Positions 8,739 to 16,732 of a stretch of DNA of 64,000 nucleotides are shown here, one piece after another. Below the pieces are notes generated by a model. The model was not told where the DNA came from and made no database searches. It saw nothing but the letters and a program-made list of their open reading frames with translations. Position numbers and translations under genes: made by a program. Each line of letters starts with the position of its first letter. The stretch's first letter is position 1. The stretch is from Nocardioides ganghwensis (lineage in GTDB: Bacteria; Actinomycetota; Actinomycetes; Propionibacteriales; Nocardioidaceae). Location: positions 144,634 to 208,633 of the forward strand of contig NZ_JACXYX010000010.1 in the NCBI RefSeq assembly GCF_014779655.1, written 5' to 3'.

Positions 8739-10142
8739 ATGTCGACCGCGCTGACCTTCCTCGGAGCCGTCGACACCGTCACGGGCAGCCGCTTCCTGCT
8801 GGAGTCCGGCGGGCATCGGCTGCTGGTCGACGCCGGCCTCTACCAGGGCCTCGCCGTGCACCGACGCCGCAACTGGGAGCCGTTTCCCGTCGACCCGGCC
8901 ACCATCGACGACGTCGTGCTGACGCACGCGCACCTCGACCACACGGGCTACCTGCCTCGCCTGGTCAAGGACGGCTTCCGCGGGCGCGTGACCTGTACCG
9001 CGGAGACGGCGGAACTCGCGGCCATCGTGCTGCGCGACAGCGCCCACCTCCAGCAGGAGGACGCGCGGTACGCCAACCTCGCCGGGTTCTCCCGGCACAG
9101 TCCGGCGCTCCCGCTGTACGACGACCGCGACGTCGAACGGGCGCTGGGCCTCTTCAGCCCTGTGGACTTCGAGCAGCCGGTCGAGCTGTCCTCCGGGTTC
9201 ACTGCGACGCTGCGCCCGGCGGGCCACATCCTCGGCTCCGCGGTGGTCACGATCGAGTCGGGACTCACGAGGGAGGACCAAGGGGGACGGCACCGGGTGG
9301 CCTTCAGCGGCGACCTGGGCCGGCCCCACCACCCGCTCCTGCGGCCGCCGCCCGACCCGCCCGCCGTCGACACGCTGGTGGTCGAGTCGACGTACGGCGA
9401 CCGGCGGCACCCGCCACCGGACCCCGGCCTGCTCGCCGACGCGGTCCGCCGGACCATCGGACGGGGCGGCAGCGTGCTCGTCCCGGCCTTCGCGGTGGAT
9501 CGCACCGAGCTGGTCCTGCTCGAGCTGCGGCGGCTCGTCGAGCAGGGCGAGATCCCGGACGTGCCGATCCACGTCGACAGCCCGATGGCGCTCGCCGCGC
9601 TCGACTGCTACCGCCGGGCGGCCGAACGGGGCGGTCCCGAGCTCCGTCCCGAGGCGCGCGAGCTCGTGGACCAGTTCGACAGCCACCGCGTCCACGCGGT
9701 GCACGACGTCGAGGGCTCGATGCGGCTCAACCGGCCGCGGACCCCCAGCATCGTGATCTCCGCCTCCGGGATGGCGTCCGGTGGTCGCGTCGTGCACCAC
9801 CTCGCCCACCAGCTGCCCGACCGGCGCAACTGCGTGGTGCTCACCGGCTTCCAGGTCGAGGGCACCCGCGGTCGGCAGCTCGCGGAGGGGGCGCGGCAGG
9901 TGAAGATCCACGGCCGGTACGTGCCGGTTCGGGCAGAGGTGGTCGTGGTGCCCCACTTCTCGGTGCACTCCGACGCGGCCGAGACGCTCGAGTGGCTCGC
10001 CCGGGCACCGCGACCGCCGCGCACGGTCTACGTGGTGCACGGCGAGCCGGGGTCGGCCGCGAGCCTGGCCCGGTCGATCTCCGACGAGCTCGGCTGGACG
10101 GCCGTGGTCCCGTCCTACGGCGAGCGCGTGCTGGTGGACTGA
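8739..10142 (+). CDS. MBL-fold metallo-hydrolase with RNA-specificity (beta-CASP) domain
   Basis: A 467-residue protein with the metallo-beta-lactamase signature [12 protein letters not shown] (residues 62-73, metal ligands H63, H65, D67 and H68). It also has the beta-CASP motif [16 protein letters not shown] and the C-terminal [15 protein letters not shown] and [11 protein letters not shown] blocks found in CPSF/Ysh1-like RNA nucleases. RNA processing is the family expectation, not shown here. The start is 2 bases after the PPK2 stop, and its TGA overlaps the next ATG by one base. Homologues sit in oxygen- or stress-responsive clusters of other actinobacteria, which agrees with the DosR-like promoter upstream. 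Confidence 0.85.
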   Translation: MSTALTFLGAVDTVTGSRFLLESGGHRLLVDAGLYQGLAVHRRRNWEPFPVDPATIDDVVLTHAHLDHTGYLPRLVKDGFRGRVTCTAETAELAAIVLRDSAHLQQEDARYANLAGFSRHSPALPLYDDRDVERALGLFSPVDFEQPVELSSGFTATLRPAGHILGSAVVTIESGLTREDQGGRHRVAFSGDLGRPHHPLLRPPPDPPAVDTLVVESTYGDRRHPPPDPGLLADAVRRTIGRGGSVLVPAFAVDRTELVLLELRRLVEQGEIPDVPIHVDSPMALAALDCYRRAAERGGPELRPEARELVDQFDSHRVHAVHDVEGSMRLNRPRTPSIVISASGMASGGRVVHHLAHQLPDRRNCVVLTGFQVEGTRGRQLAEGARQVKIHGRYVPVRAEVVVVPHFSVHSDAAETLEWLARAPRPPRTVYVVHGEPGSAASLARSISDELGWTAVVPSYGERVLVD

Positions 10143-10798
10143 TGTCCGCCCCCCGCCCTGTTCCGGCCTGGGTGGTCGTCGCCGACGTCTTCGCCAAGGT
10201 CCTGCTCCTGCTCGCGGTCGCTCGCGTGGCGCTCGACCCCGGCTGGGGCAACCTCGAGGGCAAGGCACCGGTCGCCCGCGCGGTGACCTACCCGATGCTC
10301 GCACTGCTGGTGCCGCTCCTCCATGCCCTCCGGGCGCTGCGTGCCAGGGGCCGCCCCCCGGCCGCCGGGGAGCGCGACCGTCCCTACCCGTGGGGTGGCG
10401 ACCTCCTCGTGACCATGCCGGCCTTCTCCGACCTCCTCGGCAACCGCCTCGACCTGTACGACCGGGTGGTGTGGTTCGACGACGCGATCCACCTGGTCAA
10501 CACGGCGGCGCTCAGTGCCGGCGTGCTGCTCCTCAGCGGTGCCGCCGCAGCCCCCCTGCTGCAGCGGCTCGAGGTCGCGGTGGCGGCCGGGCTGACGGTG
10601 TCGCTGGTCTGGGAGCTGTGGGAGTACTTCGCCTTCGTGACCCGCTCGGCCGAGTCGGCCACGGCGTACGCCGACACGCTGGGCGACCTCGCGCCGGGCT
10701 GGGTGGGAGCCGTGCTGGCCGCAGGACTCGTGCGGGCGCCGGACGGGACCTCCGGCCCTGCCGCACACCGATGGCGGGGGGAGAAGGTGGAAGCATGA
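10142..10798 (+). CDS. YjdF-like (DUF2238-type) integral membrane protein
   Basis: A 218-residue protein with about five membrane segments. It carries conserved polar residues inside or near helices, VVWFDDAIHLVNTAAL and VWELWEYF, which resemble the YjdF/DUF2238 family of uncharacterised membrane proteins. The role is unknown. The start overlaps the stop of the metallo-hydrolase by one base and its stop overlaps the next gene by four, so translation is probably coupled within the PPK2 operon. The family assignment is moderate because it rests on the acidic/His and WExWEYF motifs only. Confidence 0.6.
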   Translation: MSAPRPVPAWVVVADVFAKVLLLLAVARVALDPGWGNLEGKAPVARAVTYPMLALLVPLLHALRALRARGRPPAAGERDRPYPWGGDLLVTMPAFSDLLGNRLDLYDRVVWFDDAIHLVNTAALSAGVLLLSGAAAAPLLQRLEVAVAAGLTVSLVWELWEYFAFVTRSAESATAYADTLGDLAPGWVGAVLAAGLVRAPDGTSGPAAHRWRGEKVEA

Positions 10799-11724
10799 AC
10801 AAGATCGCCGCAGGAAGCGTCGTCGTGGGAGTGACCGGGCGGGGCCGCGAGACACCCGCCCTGCGCTTCGCCATCGACGTCGCCCGACGAGAAGGTGCGC
10901 GCATCGCGCTGGTGCACGTCACACGGAACCCGCTGCCGAGCGTCCCGGGCGCACTGGTGGACCGGGTCGAGGCGGCCGCCGTCGCTGAGGGCATCCTCGC
11001 CGACGTCTCCCAGGAGCTGGTGGAGATGTCGCACGGAGACGTCGCGATCGACACGCTCTCGCGGCGCGGCGTGCCGGCACAGGTCCTGGTCGAGCTCAGC
11101 GGTGCCGCCCGCCTCGTGGTCGTGCAGCACCGCACCTCGAGCACCCTCGAACGACTGGTCGTCGGGTCCACCAGCCACGGTGCCGCGGCCCACAGCGGTT
11201 GCCCCGTGGTGTCGGTGCCGGGCGACTGGCGCCCGGATCCCGCGGCGACCGAGGTGATGGTCGGCGTCCACGAGGGTGGCGTGCCGCGACAGGTGCTCGA
11301 CGCCGGGTTCGCCTGGGCCGCCGCCACCGGCGCGCCCCTGCGGATCGTCCACGCCTGGCGCCTCGACGCGGCCTACGACGACATCATCAGCAACCGGGTG
11401 GCCGCCGAGTGGCGCGAGGAGCAGAAGGAACGGCTCGTCGCGACGGTGGCCGAGGTCCGCGGTGACTGGCCCCAGGTCGAGGTCGAGGTCGAGGTGCGGC
11501 ACCAGTGGCCCGCCGACGTCCTGGTCGACGACTCACGCAACGCCTCGTTGGTCGTCATCGGCCGACGCGGCGTCCACGGGTGGGTCCCCGAGCACCTGGG
11601 CTCGCTCGCCCGTACGGTGCTGCGCGCGGCGCGCTGCCCGGTCATGGTGGTGCCGGTCGTGGAGCACTCGGGCGAACCGGCCGACTGGGAGCTCGTGGCC
11701 GAGGAGGTCTCCCCGCAGACCTGA
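10795..11724 (+). CDS. Tandem universal stress protein
   Basis: A 309-residue protein with two UspA domains. The C-terminal domain has the full ATP-binding pattern G-x2-G-x9-GS, read in GRRGVHGWVPEHLGS. The N-terminal domain ends in VVGSTSHGAAAHSGCPV but its G-x2-G is replaced by TSST, so that half probably does not bind ATP in the usual way. Tandem Usp proteins are typical members of actinobacterial hypoxia/dormancy regulons. The ATG overlaps the upstream stop codon (ATGA), making it the last gene of the PPK2 operon. Confidence 0.9.
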   Translation: MNKIAAGSVVVGVTGRGRETPALRFAIDVARREGARIALVHVTRNPLPSVPGALVDRVEAAAVAEGILADVSQELVEMSHGDVAIDTLSRRGVPAQVLVELSGAARLVVVQHRTSSTLERLVVGSTSHGAAAHSGCPVVSVPGDWRPDPAATEVMVGVHEGGVPRQVLDAGFAWAAATGAPLRIVHAWRLDAAYDDIISNRVAAEWREEQKERLVATVAEVRGDWPQVEVEVEVRHQWPADVLVDDSRNASLVVIGRRGVHGWVPEHLGSLARTVLRAARCPVMVVPVVEHSGEPADWELVAEEVSPQT

Positions 11725-11766
11725 GCCGGCCCGCCGACGTCAGGGGCCGACCGGGATGATGGCCGC

Positions 11767-12222
11767 GTGCTGCACCGTCACCCCGTCCTGAGCCTGCTGA
11801 CCCTCGTCTACCTCGGTTTCGTCGGGCTCGTCACGCTCACCCCGGCCGAGGACCAGCCCGACTACGCCAGCCTGGCGGGGCGGGTCCTGGCCCGCCTGCA
11901 GCGCTACCCCGACCTCGACCCGCTCACCAGCCGCCTGAGCATCGAGCGGATCGAGTTCGTCGCCAACATCGGCCTGTTCGTCCCGCTCGGGATGTTCCTC
12001 CTGCTCCTCGTGGGCACGCGGCACTGGTTCGCGGCGCTCGCGGCCGGCATCGTGCTCACCTCGATGATCGAGAGCGTGCAGCGCGAGATCCCCGGCCGGG
12101 TCTCCGACCCCCGTGACGTCGCAGCGAACTCGATCGGGATGTTCGTCGGGGTGGCGCTGGCCGTCATGCTGACACTGCCCGCTGCGGTGCGACGGCGGCG
12201 GGAGCAGCAGGGCCGCGGCTAG
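11767..12222 (+). CDS. VanZ family membrane protein
   Basis: A 151-residue protein with four hydrophobic segments. The second and third carry ANIGLFVPLGMFL and the last RDVAANSIGMFVG, the usual VanZ-like motifs, with MIESVQ between them. VanZ relatives are membrane proteins of poorly known function, sometimes linked to glycopeptide tolerance. The start is GTG at 11767; the nearby ATGs at 11756 and 11759 are out of frame. The gene is 42 bases after the stress-protein gene and probably separate from it in function. Confidence 0.8.
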   Translation: MLHRHPVLSLLTLVYLGFVGLVTLTPAEDQPDYASLAGRVLARLQRYPDLDPLTSRLSIERIEFVANIGLFVPLGMFLLLLVGTRHWFAALAAGIVLTSMIESVQREIPGRVSDPRDVAANSIGMFVGVALAVMLTLPAAVRRRREQQGRG

Positions 12223-12246
12223 CCGTACGTCCGGGAGCACGGCGGG

Positions 12247-12573
12247 TCAGTGCACGAGCTCGGCGAACACCTCGCTCTCGTCGCCGACGGGCTCGAAGGA
12301 CGACGCGTCGGCGTCCTCGTCGAAGTCCAGCAGGGTCGCCTCGTCAGCGTCGCCGGTGCCCACGTTCGCGACCGCGACGACTCCCATGAGGGGCGAGAGG
12401 TAGGCGTACACCTGCAGAGCCTGGTCGACCGTGAACCAGCGCAGGTCCTCGACGCCTGCTGCGACCAGGCCCGCGAGCACGGCGCCGATCACGGCGAGCA
12501 CCGTGTAGATCGCCTTGCGGATGCGGGGGTCCAGCCGGCGGAGGACCTCGGTGGCGATGGGGAGCGGGTTCAT
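12247..12573 (-). CDS. Small holin-like membrane protein
   Basis: A 108-residue protein with a short basic N-terminus, two hydrophobic segments (about residues 21-41 and 52-72) and an acidic C-terminal tail. This layout resembles small phage holins, which open the inner membrane so a cytoplasmic endolysin can reach the wall. No family signature is strong enough to be certain. Its ATG overlaps the TGA of the upstream nuclease-peptidase-muramidase gene by four bases, the arrangement of an endolysin-holin pair, and this context carries much of the assignment. The alternative is an unrelated small membrane protein. Confidence 0.55.
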   Translation of the reverse strand: MNPLPIATEVLRRLDPRIRKAIYTVLAVIGAVLAGLVAAGVEDLRWFTVDQALQVYAYLSPLMGVVAVANVGTGDADEATLLDFDEDADASSFEPVGDESEVFAELVH

Positions 12574-15155
12574 GGTTCCTGCCTTTCGGGAAGTGCCTCG
12601 ATCGCGCCCTGGATGCCACGGGCAGCCAGGGTCAGCTGCGCCTCGAGGGGGCCGAGGTCGGGTGTCACGAGGAGGGGTGCGGGCGTCGCGGGCAACGGCA
12701 CCGTGACGGTGATGACGATCGAGCCCTGCTGGTCGGCGGTCCCGCCGTTCGTCGTGGTCGTCACGGTCGGGGCGGCCGTGGCGCCGGTCGGGTCGGGCGT
12801 CTGCAGGGGGACCAGCTCGACGGAGGGGGTCGCCTCGACGGTCGGGGCCGCCTCGAGCGGCGCGGGGGTCGGACGCTCCGACACGGTCGTGCCAGGTCGC
12901 GGCGTGGCGCGGCCGGGCTTTGCCGGGCGGCCCGCCGGGCGCAGGCGCAGCGCCGACAGGGGGAGGTCGGGGTGCAGGGCGTTCACGTCCACCCGCCCGA
13001 GTCCCGGCACGCTCTTGACGGGACCGAGCCTGCCGTTCGAGTGCTGCCAGATGGCGGCGCGCACCCACGGCCGAGGGATGACCGGGGCCCGGAAGTCGTC
13101 GCTGTAGCGCGCCACCCACAGCAGGCAGCCGAAGCCCTTGGTGAGGTTGAACGGGGTGTAGATGACGGGCTTGCCCGCGAGCTTCCTGCGGCGCAGCTCG
13201 TGCTCGACCGTACGCACCCAGGCCCCCGTCCACTCGGTGAGCTGGGGGAGCGTGAGGTCCCCGGTGTCCTCGAGGTCGAGCATGGGCACCATGTCGCCGG
13301 CCCGCAGGTCGATGTGGGCCAGGAAGTACTTCGCTTCCGCGACGGCATCGCGGCCCTCCGGACGGGCGAAGTGGTAGGCGCCGACCGGAAGCCCCGCCGT
13401 ACGGGCCTGGCGCACCCGCTTGCGGTGGAGCCGGTCGGTGACCGACGTGCCCTCGGTCGCCTTGACGTAGAGCCACCGCACGCCCGCCGCCCGGGCGGCC
13501 TTGAGGTCGAGGCGCCCCGACTGGTGGTGGCTGATGTCGACGCCGTCGAGGGTTCGGCGGGGCGGGAACGCGCTGCCCAGCGGCGTCACCGAACCCTTGC
13601 GTCGGTCCTCACCGGAGCCCGGCACGGTCACCTCGACCTCACGGGGCGGGTAGGAGAACACGGGTATGGGGCTCGGTCGCGGGAAGTCGTCGGGCCGGCT
13701 GCCCTTCAGGCCGTCTCGTCCCGCGCGGTAGGCGACGACCTGCGCAGCGGCGCTGGGGTCCAGCTTCGGGTGGCCGATGAGCACGGCGTGGATGTGCGCG
13801 CTCCACGACCCGGGGCGGTCCGCGCGGTACCACGCGGCGAACCCGACCTCGCGCAGCACCTTGACCTTGCGCCGCCAGTCCCAGGCGAGCAGGTCGACGA
13901 CGCCGCCGCCGTCGTGCGTGGAGGCGGACGCGCTCACCCGACCCTTGTTGTAGGAGCCCTGGACGACGGTGAGCCGGTAGTCGAGCCGGCGTTCGACCTC
14001 CTCGAGGGCGGCCCTGGTCAGCCAGTCGACGACCTTGGGGTTCCGGTCGCCGAACTCGGTGAGGGCGAAGGGCTTGTCGACGGGGCCTGCGAACGACCGG
14101 CCGACGCTCGGGGGCACGGCGGTGCTGACCGCGGGCACCCCGGAAGGCGCCTGCTGGGGGGTCACGAAGGACTCGAGGGCCCGCTTCTTCTTGCGCTGCT
14201 TCTTGGCGCGCGCCTTGGACTTGTCGCCCTTCGTCGAGGTGCCGTCGGGTGCAATCACGACGGTGGCCGGTGCCGGGGCCGTGGCCGGCTGGAGGGACGT
14301 GGTGAGCGCGAGCGTGGCCTGACGGGCGGCATGGTCGCTGTTGCGCTGCTTCGGGGGGCGACCCTCGCGGCCACGGAAGGTCGTACGGGCACGCTCGCCC
14401 CAGGTCGCGGTGACGCCGTCGATGAACCAGAGCAGGTCGATGGAGGCGGTGTCGGTGGCGAAGGACACCTGGCGTCCGCCACCCAGCTTCTCGAGCCGCG
14501 CGCGGAAGGCGCGCAGCTGGCGGTTGTAGTCGCCACCGGCGATCACCGGCGCCCCGGTGGCCACGAGCCGCGCGACGAGGGCGTCGTGGGTGCGCATGGC
14601 GTCGTTCCACTCGGTCTGGCGCAGGGCAGCGTCTGCCTTGGGAGGCCTGTGGAACGCCCCCGCGACCAGGTGCAGGTTGGTGACGTGCAGATCCACACCG
14701 AGCTCGCGGTGGCGCAGGTGCAGGTGGGTGAGGTGTCGCCGTTCGTGCAGTCCTGGCACGCCGCGGTGGATCTGCAGGGCCTCCTCGTCGACCACGTCGA
14801 AGACGTCCGTGCGGACGGCGATCGGCGCGCGGTTGTCCTTCGGGCCGTAGAAGACGTGCCAGTCCGTGCTCGGGAACTCCTCGAGCACGACGCGCCGGTA
14901 GCGCTGGTCGATCTCCTGCAGCAGGACCAGGTCGCCGTCGGCGGCGTTCGCCCGGATGTCCTCGCGCGCCTGGGCGAGGGTGATGGCCGTGGGCGGGAAC
15001 GACTGCACGTTGGCCGTCAGGACGCGGAACGTCCTCACCGCCGAGGCCTTGAGGTTCGTCCCCGCACCTGAGGAGCGGGCCGTGGGCATCGGCGGAGCGG
15101 CCAGCCCCGGTGGCGCGGCTCCGTCGGACGTCAGTACGTCGATCTTCTCCGCCAT
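12570..15155 (-). CDS. EEP nuclease - M15-like peptidase - GH25 muramidase fusion
   Basis: An 861-residue protein with three enzyme-like parts. Residues 43-285 are an endonuclease/exonuclease/phosphatase domain with N49, E81, GGDYN (207-211), D240 and SDH (273-275) all present. Residues 303-327 are a Lys-rich linker. Residues 360-480 look like a zinc M15 peptidase: H414-x6-D421 and WSAHIH (451-456). Residues 535-735 are a GH25 lysozyme with D540, D627 and E629 in GVDISHH and MLDLED. A Pro/Thr-rich tail follows. There is no signal peptide, so release may need the adjacent holin-like protein. A GGGGGTGAG site precedes the start. It could be a phage-derived lysin or a cell-suicide effector. Confidence 0.8.
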   Translation of the reverse strand: MAEKIDVLTSDGAAPPGLAAPPMPTARSSGAGTNLKASAVRTFRVLTANVQSFPPTAITLAQAREDIRANAADGDLVLLQEIDQRYRRVVLEEFPSTDWHVFYGPKDNRAPIAVRTDVFDVVDEEALQIHRGVPGLHERRHLTHLHLRHRELGVDLHVTNLHLVAGAFHRPPKADAALRQTEWNDAMRTHDALVARLVATGAPVIAGGDYNRQLRAFRARLEKLGGGRQVSFATDTASIDLLWFIDGVTATWGERARTTFRGREGRPPKQRNSDHAARQATLALTTSLQPATAPAPATVVIAPDGTSTKGDKSKARAKKQRKKKRALESFVTPQQAPSGVPAVSTAVPPSVGRSFAGPVDKPFALTEFGDRNPKVVDWLTRAALEEVERRLDYRLTVVQGSYNKGRVSASASTHDGGGVVDLLAWDWRRKVKVLREVGFAAWYRADRPGSWSAHIHAVLIGHPKLDPSAAAQVVAYRAGRDGLKGSRPDDFPRPSPIPVFSYPPREVEVTVPGSGEDRRKGSVTPLGSAFPPRRTLDGVDISHHQSGRLDLKAARAAGVRWLYVKATEGTSVTDRLHRKRVRQARTAGLPVGAYHFARPEGRDAVAEAKYFLAHIDLRAGDMVPMLDLEDTGDLTLPQLTEWTGAWVRTVEHELRRRKLAGKPVIYTPFNLTKGFGCLLWVARYSDDFRAPVIPRPWVRAAIWQHSNGRLGPVKSVPGLGRVDVNALHPDLPLSALRLRPAGRPAKPGRATPRPGTTVSERPTPAPLEAAPTVEATPSVELVPLQTPDPTGATAAPTVTTTTNGGTADQQGSIVITVTVPLPATPAPLLVTPDLGPLEAQLTLAARGIQGAIEALPERQEP

Positions 15156-15271
15156 GGCTCACCCCCGGGTCCCGCGGCCGGGGACGGGAGTGGCCCCGGC
15201 GGAGCCTCATCCCACGACGGTCCCCCTCCCGGCGCGTTTGGTAAAGGGACGTCTAGACATTCCGGCCGGTG
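15156..15271. other. Gap between the muramidase-fusion gene and the alpha/beta hydrolase gene
   Basis: These 116 bases contain no gene. They hold an 8-base palindrome, GTCTAGAC, at 15251-15258 in an AT-richer patch. I see no convincing hairpin-plus-T terminator, so read-through from the CHAT-hydrolase pair into the muramidase-fusion gene is possible. A separate promoter here is equally possible. Confidence 0.4.
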
Positions 15272-16732
15272 TCAGGGCGACGGGAGCCACCGCAGCAGGT
15301 GCTCGACGACCTCCTCGTCGCGGAAGAAGGAGCAGTGCTCGATGCCACGGCCGGAGTCGAGGACCAGCCTGCTCCCGACCGGGAAACCGGGTGCCCCAGG
15401 AACATCGAAGCAACCCGTCGTCGGCACCACGAGGTCGTTGTCGTCGGTCCGGAAGACGAGGTCGGTCGCACCGTCGCGGACGATCCGGCCCAGTGGCGAG
15501 CCGCTCGGCGGTTCGTAGTCGGCCGCGATCGCGAACAGCGCGGCCGGCACCGCGGGACGCGCGTTGAGCGACTCGAGGTAGGTGCCCCGGGGCTCCATGC
15601 AGGTGATGCCGTCGAGACCGCCGACGGCGGAGACGGCCACCTGCTTGACCACGGCGAGGATCAGGCCGAGCGTGTCGGTGACGCCGTTGTCGGGGATGAA
15701 CTGCACGATGTTCGTCAGGCGCCCGAGCAGGTCCGAGAGGTGCTCGCGGTCGGCGAGCACGGTGCCGCCGTTGGGCGCCGCCACCTGCACGATCCCGTGG
15801 ACGCGCACCGTCTCCAGCGCGGCCAGCTCGCGCCCGACGAGGCCTCCACGCGAGTGCGTGACCAGGTCGAGCTCCAGCTGCACGCCGGTCGGGACCAGGG
15901 AGGAGAACAGCGCCACGTTCTCGGCGGGCGACGCGGAGACGGAGTGGTGGTCGAAGGCCGCGACACGACCTCCGTACGCCGCGTGCAGCGCGGTCATCGC
16001 CTCCGGCGGCAGTGAGCCGAACGCGCCGTGGGCGGTGGAGAAGGTGCCGTGCACGAGGAGCAGCGCGCGTCCCTCCCCGAGCCGGCTCCAGTCGCCGGGG
16101 CCGAACGAGACCGGCGTGGGCCGGGAGTAGTCGTCGGGCCCCATCCAGCGGACCCGGTTGAGCCTGTGCCGGTCCTCCCAGCGGGAGGCGAAGAAGTCGC
16201 CCACCCGCCCCAGCAACGGATCCACGAGGGGGAAGACGAGCACCTTCAGCACCTTGGTGCCGACGGCGCCGAGCAGTCCTCGGTGCCCCGTGTCCACGGG
16301 GCCGACCGCAGGGACCACGGTCCGTGGGATGCGGTAGCTGCGGCGCTCACCGCCGCGCGTGGGCACGTCGGTCGGGGCGATGTCGTCGGGGAGGTGCCAG
16401 GAGAGCGAGCCGTCCTCCGCGGCGTACAGCAGGACCTGGCCGTTGTCCTCGCCGGGGGCGGGGACTTCGAGCACGATGTCGTCGGCGCCTCCGGCTGCTC
16501 GCGTGCCCGCACTCGGGGTCAGCTCGCTGTGGTGGGACACCACGACCGACAGCTGTTCGGCCATCCCCGCTCGGGCGAGCGACTCGAGCAGGTCGGGGGT
16601 GGCCTGCTCCTCGCCGCGCATCCCGCTCGAGCCGGCGAGGTGGACCTCCACCTCGCCGGTGAGGCCGAACGTGCGGATGGCCACGGGCCCCACCACGACC
16701 GGTGTGCCCTCGGGGTTCAGCTGTTCGCTCAT
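15272..16732 (-). CDS. Lipase-like alpha/beta hydrolase associated with a CHAT protease
   Basis: A 486-residue protein. The C-terminal two-thirds is an alpha/beta-hydrolase: LLVHGTFSTAHGAF (225-238) as the oxyanion region, VTHSRGG (291-297) as the nucleophile elbow with S294, an acidic DDNDLVVPT (430-438) and a late His in GIEHCSFF (H466). The first 200 residues are a separate region that may sense or bind a partner. The start overlaps the stop of the CHAT protease gene by four bases (ATGA), so the two proteins are probably made together. A lipase activated by a caspase-like partner is a plausible reading but is not shown. There is no signal peptide. Confidence 0.75.
   Translation of the reverse strand: MSEQLNPEGTPVVVGPVAIRTFGLTGEVEVHLAGSSGMRGEEQATPDLLESLARAGMAEQLSVVVSHHSELTPSAGTRAAGGADDIVLEVPAPGEDNGQVLLYAAEDGSLSWHLPDDIAPTDVPTRGGERRSYRIPRTVVPAVGPVDTGHRGLLGAVGTKVLKVLVFPLVDPLLGRVGDFFASRWEDRHRLNRVRWMGPDDYSRPTPVSFGPGDWSRLGEGRALLLVHGTFSTAHGAFGSLPPEAMTALHAAYGGRVAAFDHHSVSASPAENVALFSSLVPTGVQLELDLVTHSRGGLVGRELAALETVRVHGIVQVAAPNGGTVLADREHLSDLLGRLTNIVQFIPDNGVTDTLGLILAVVKQVAVSAVGGLDGITCMEPRGTYLESLNARPAVPAALFAIAADYEPPSGSPLGRIVRDGATDLVFRTDDNDLVVPTTGCFDVPGAPGFPVGSRLVLDSGRGIEHCSFFRDEEVVEHLLRWLPSP

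Noticed and set aside
12247..15155. A prophage lysis cassette with surrounding phage genes
   Set aside because: The endolysin-holin pair is phage-like, but no terminase, capsid, tail, integrase or repressor gene lies nearby, so a prophage is not supported. A captured cassette remains possible.
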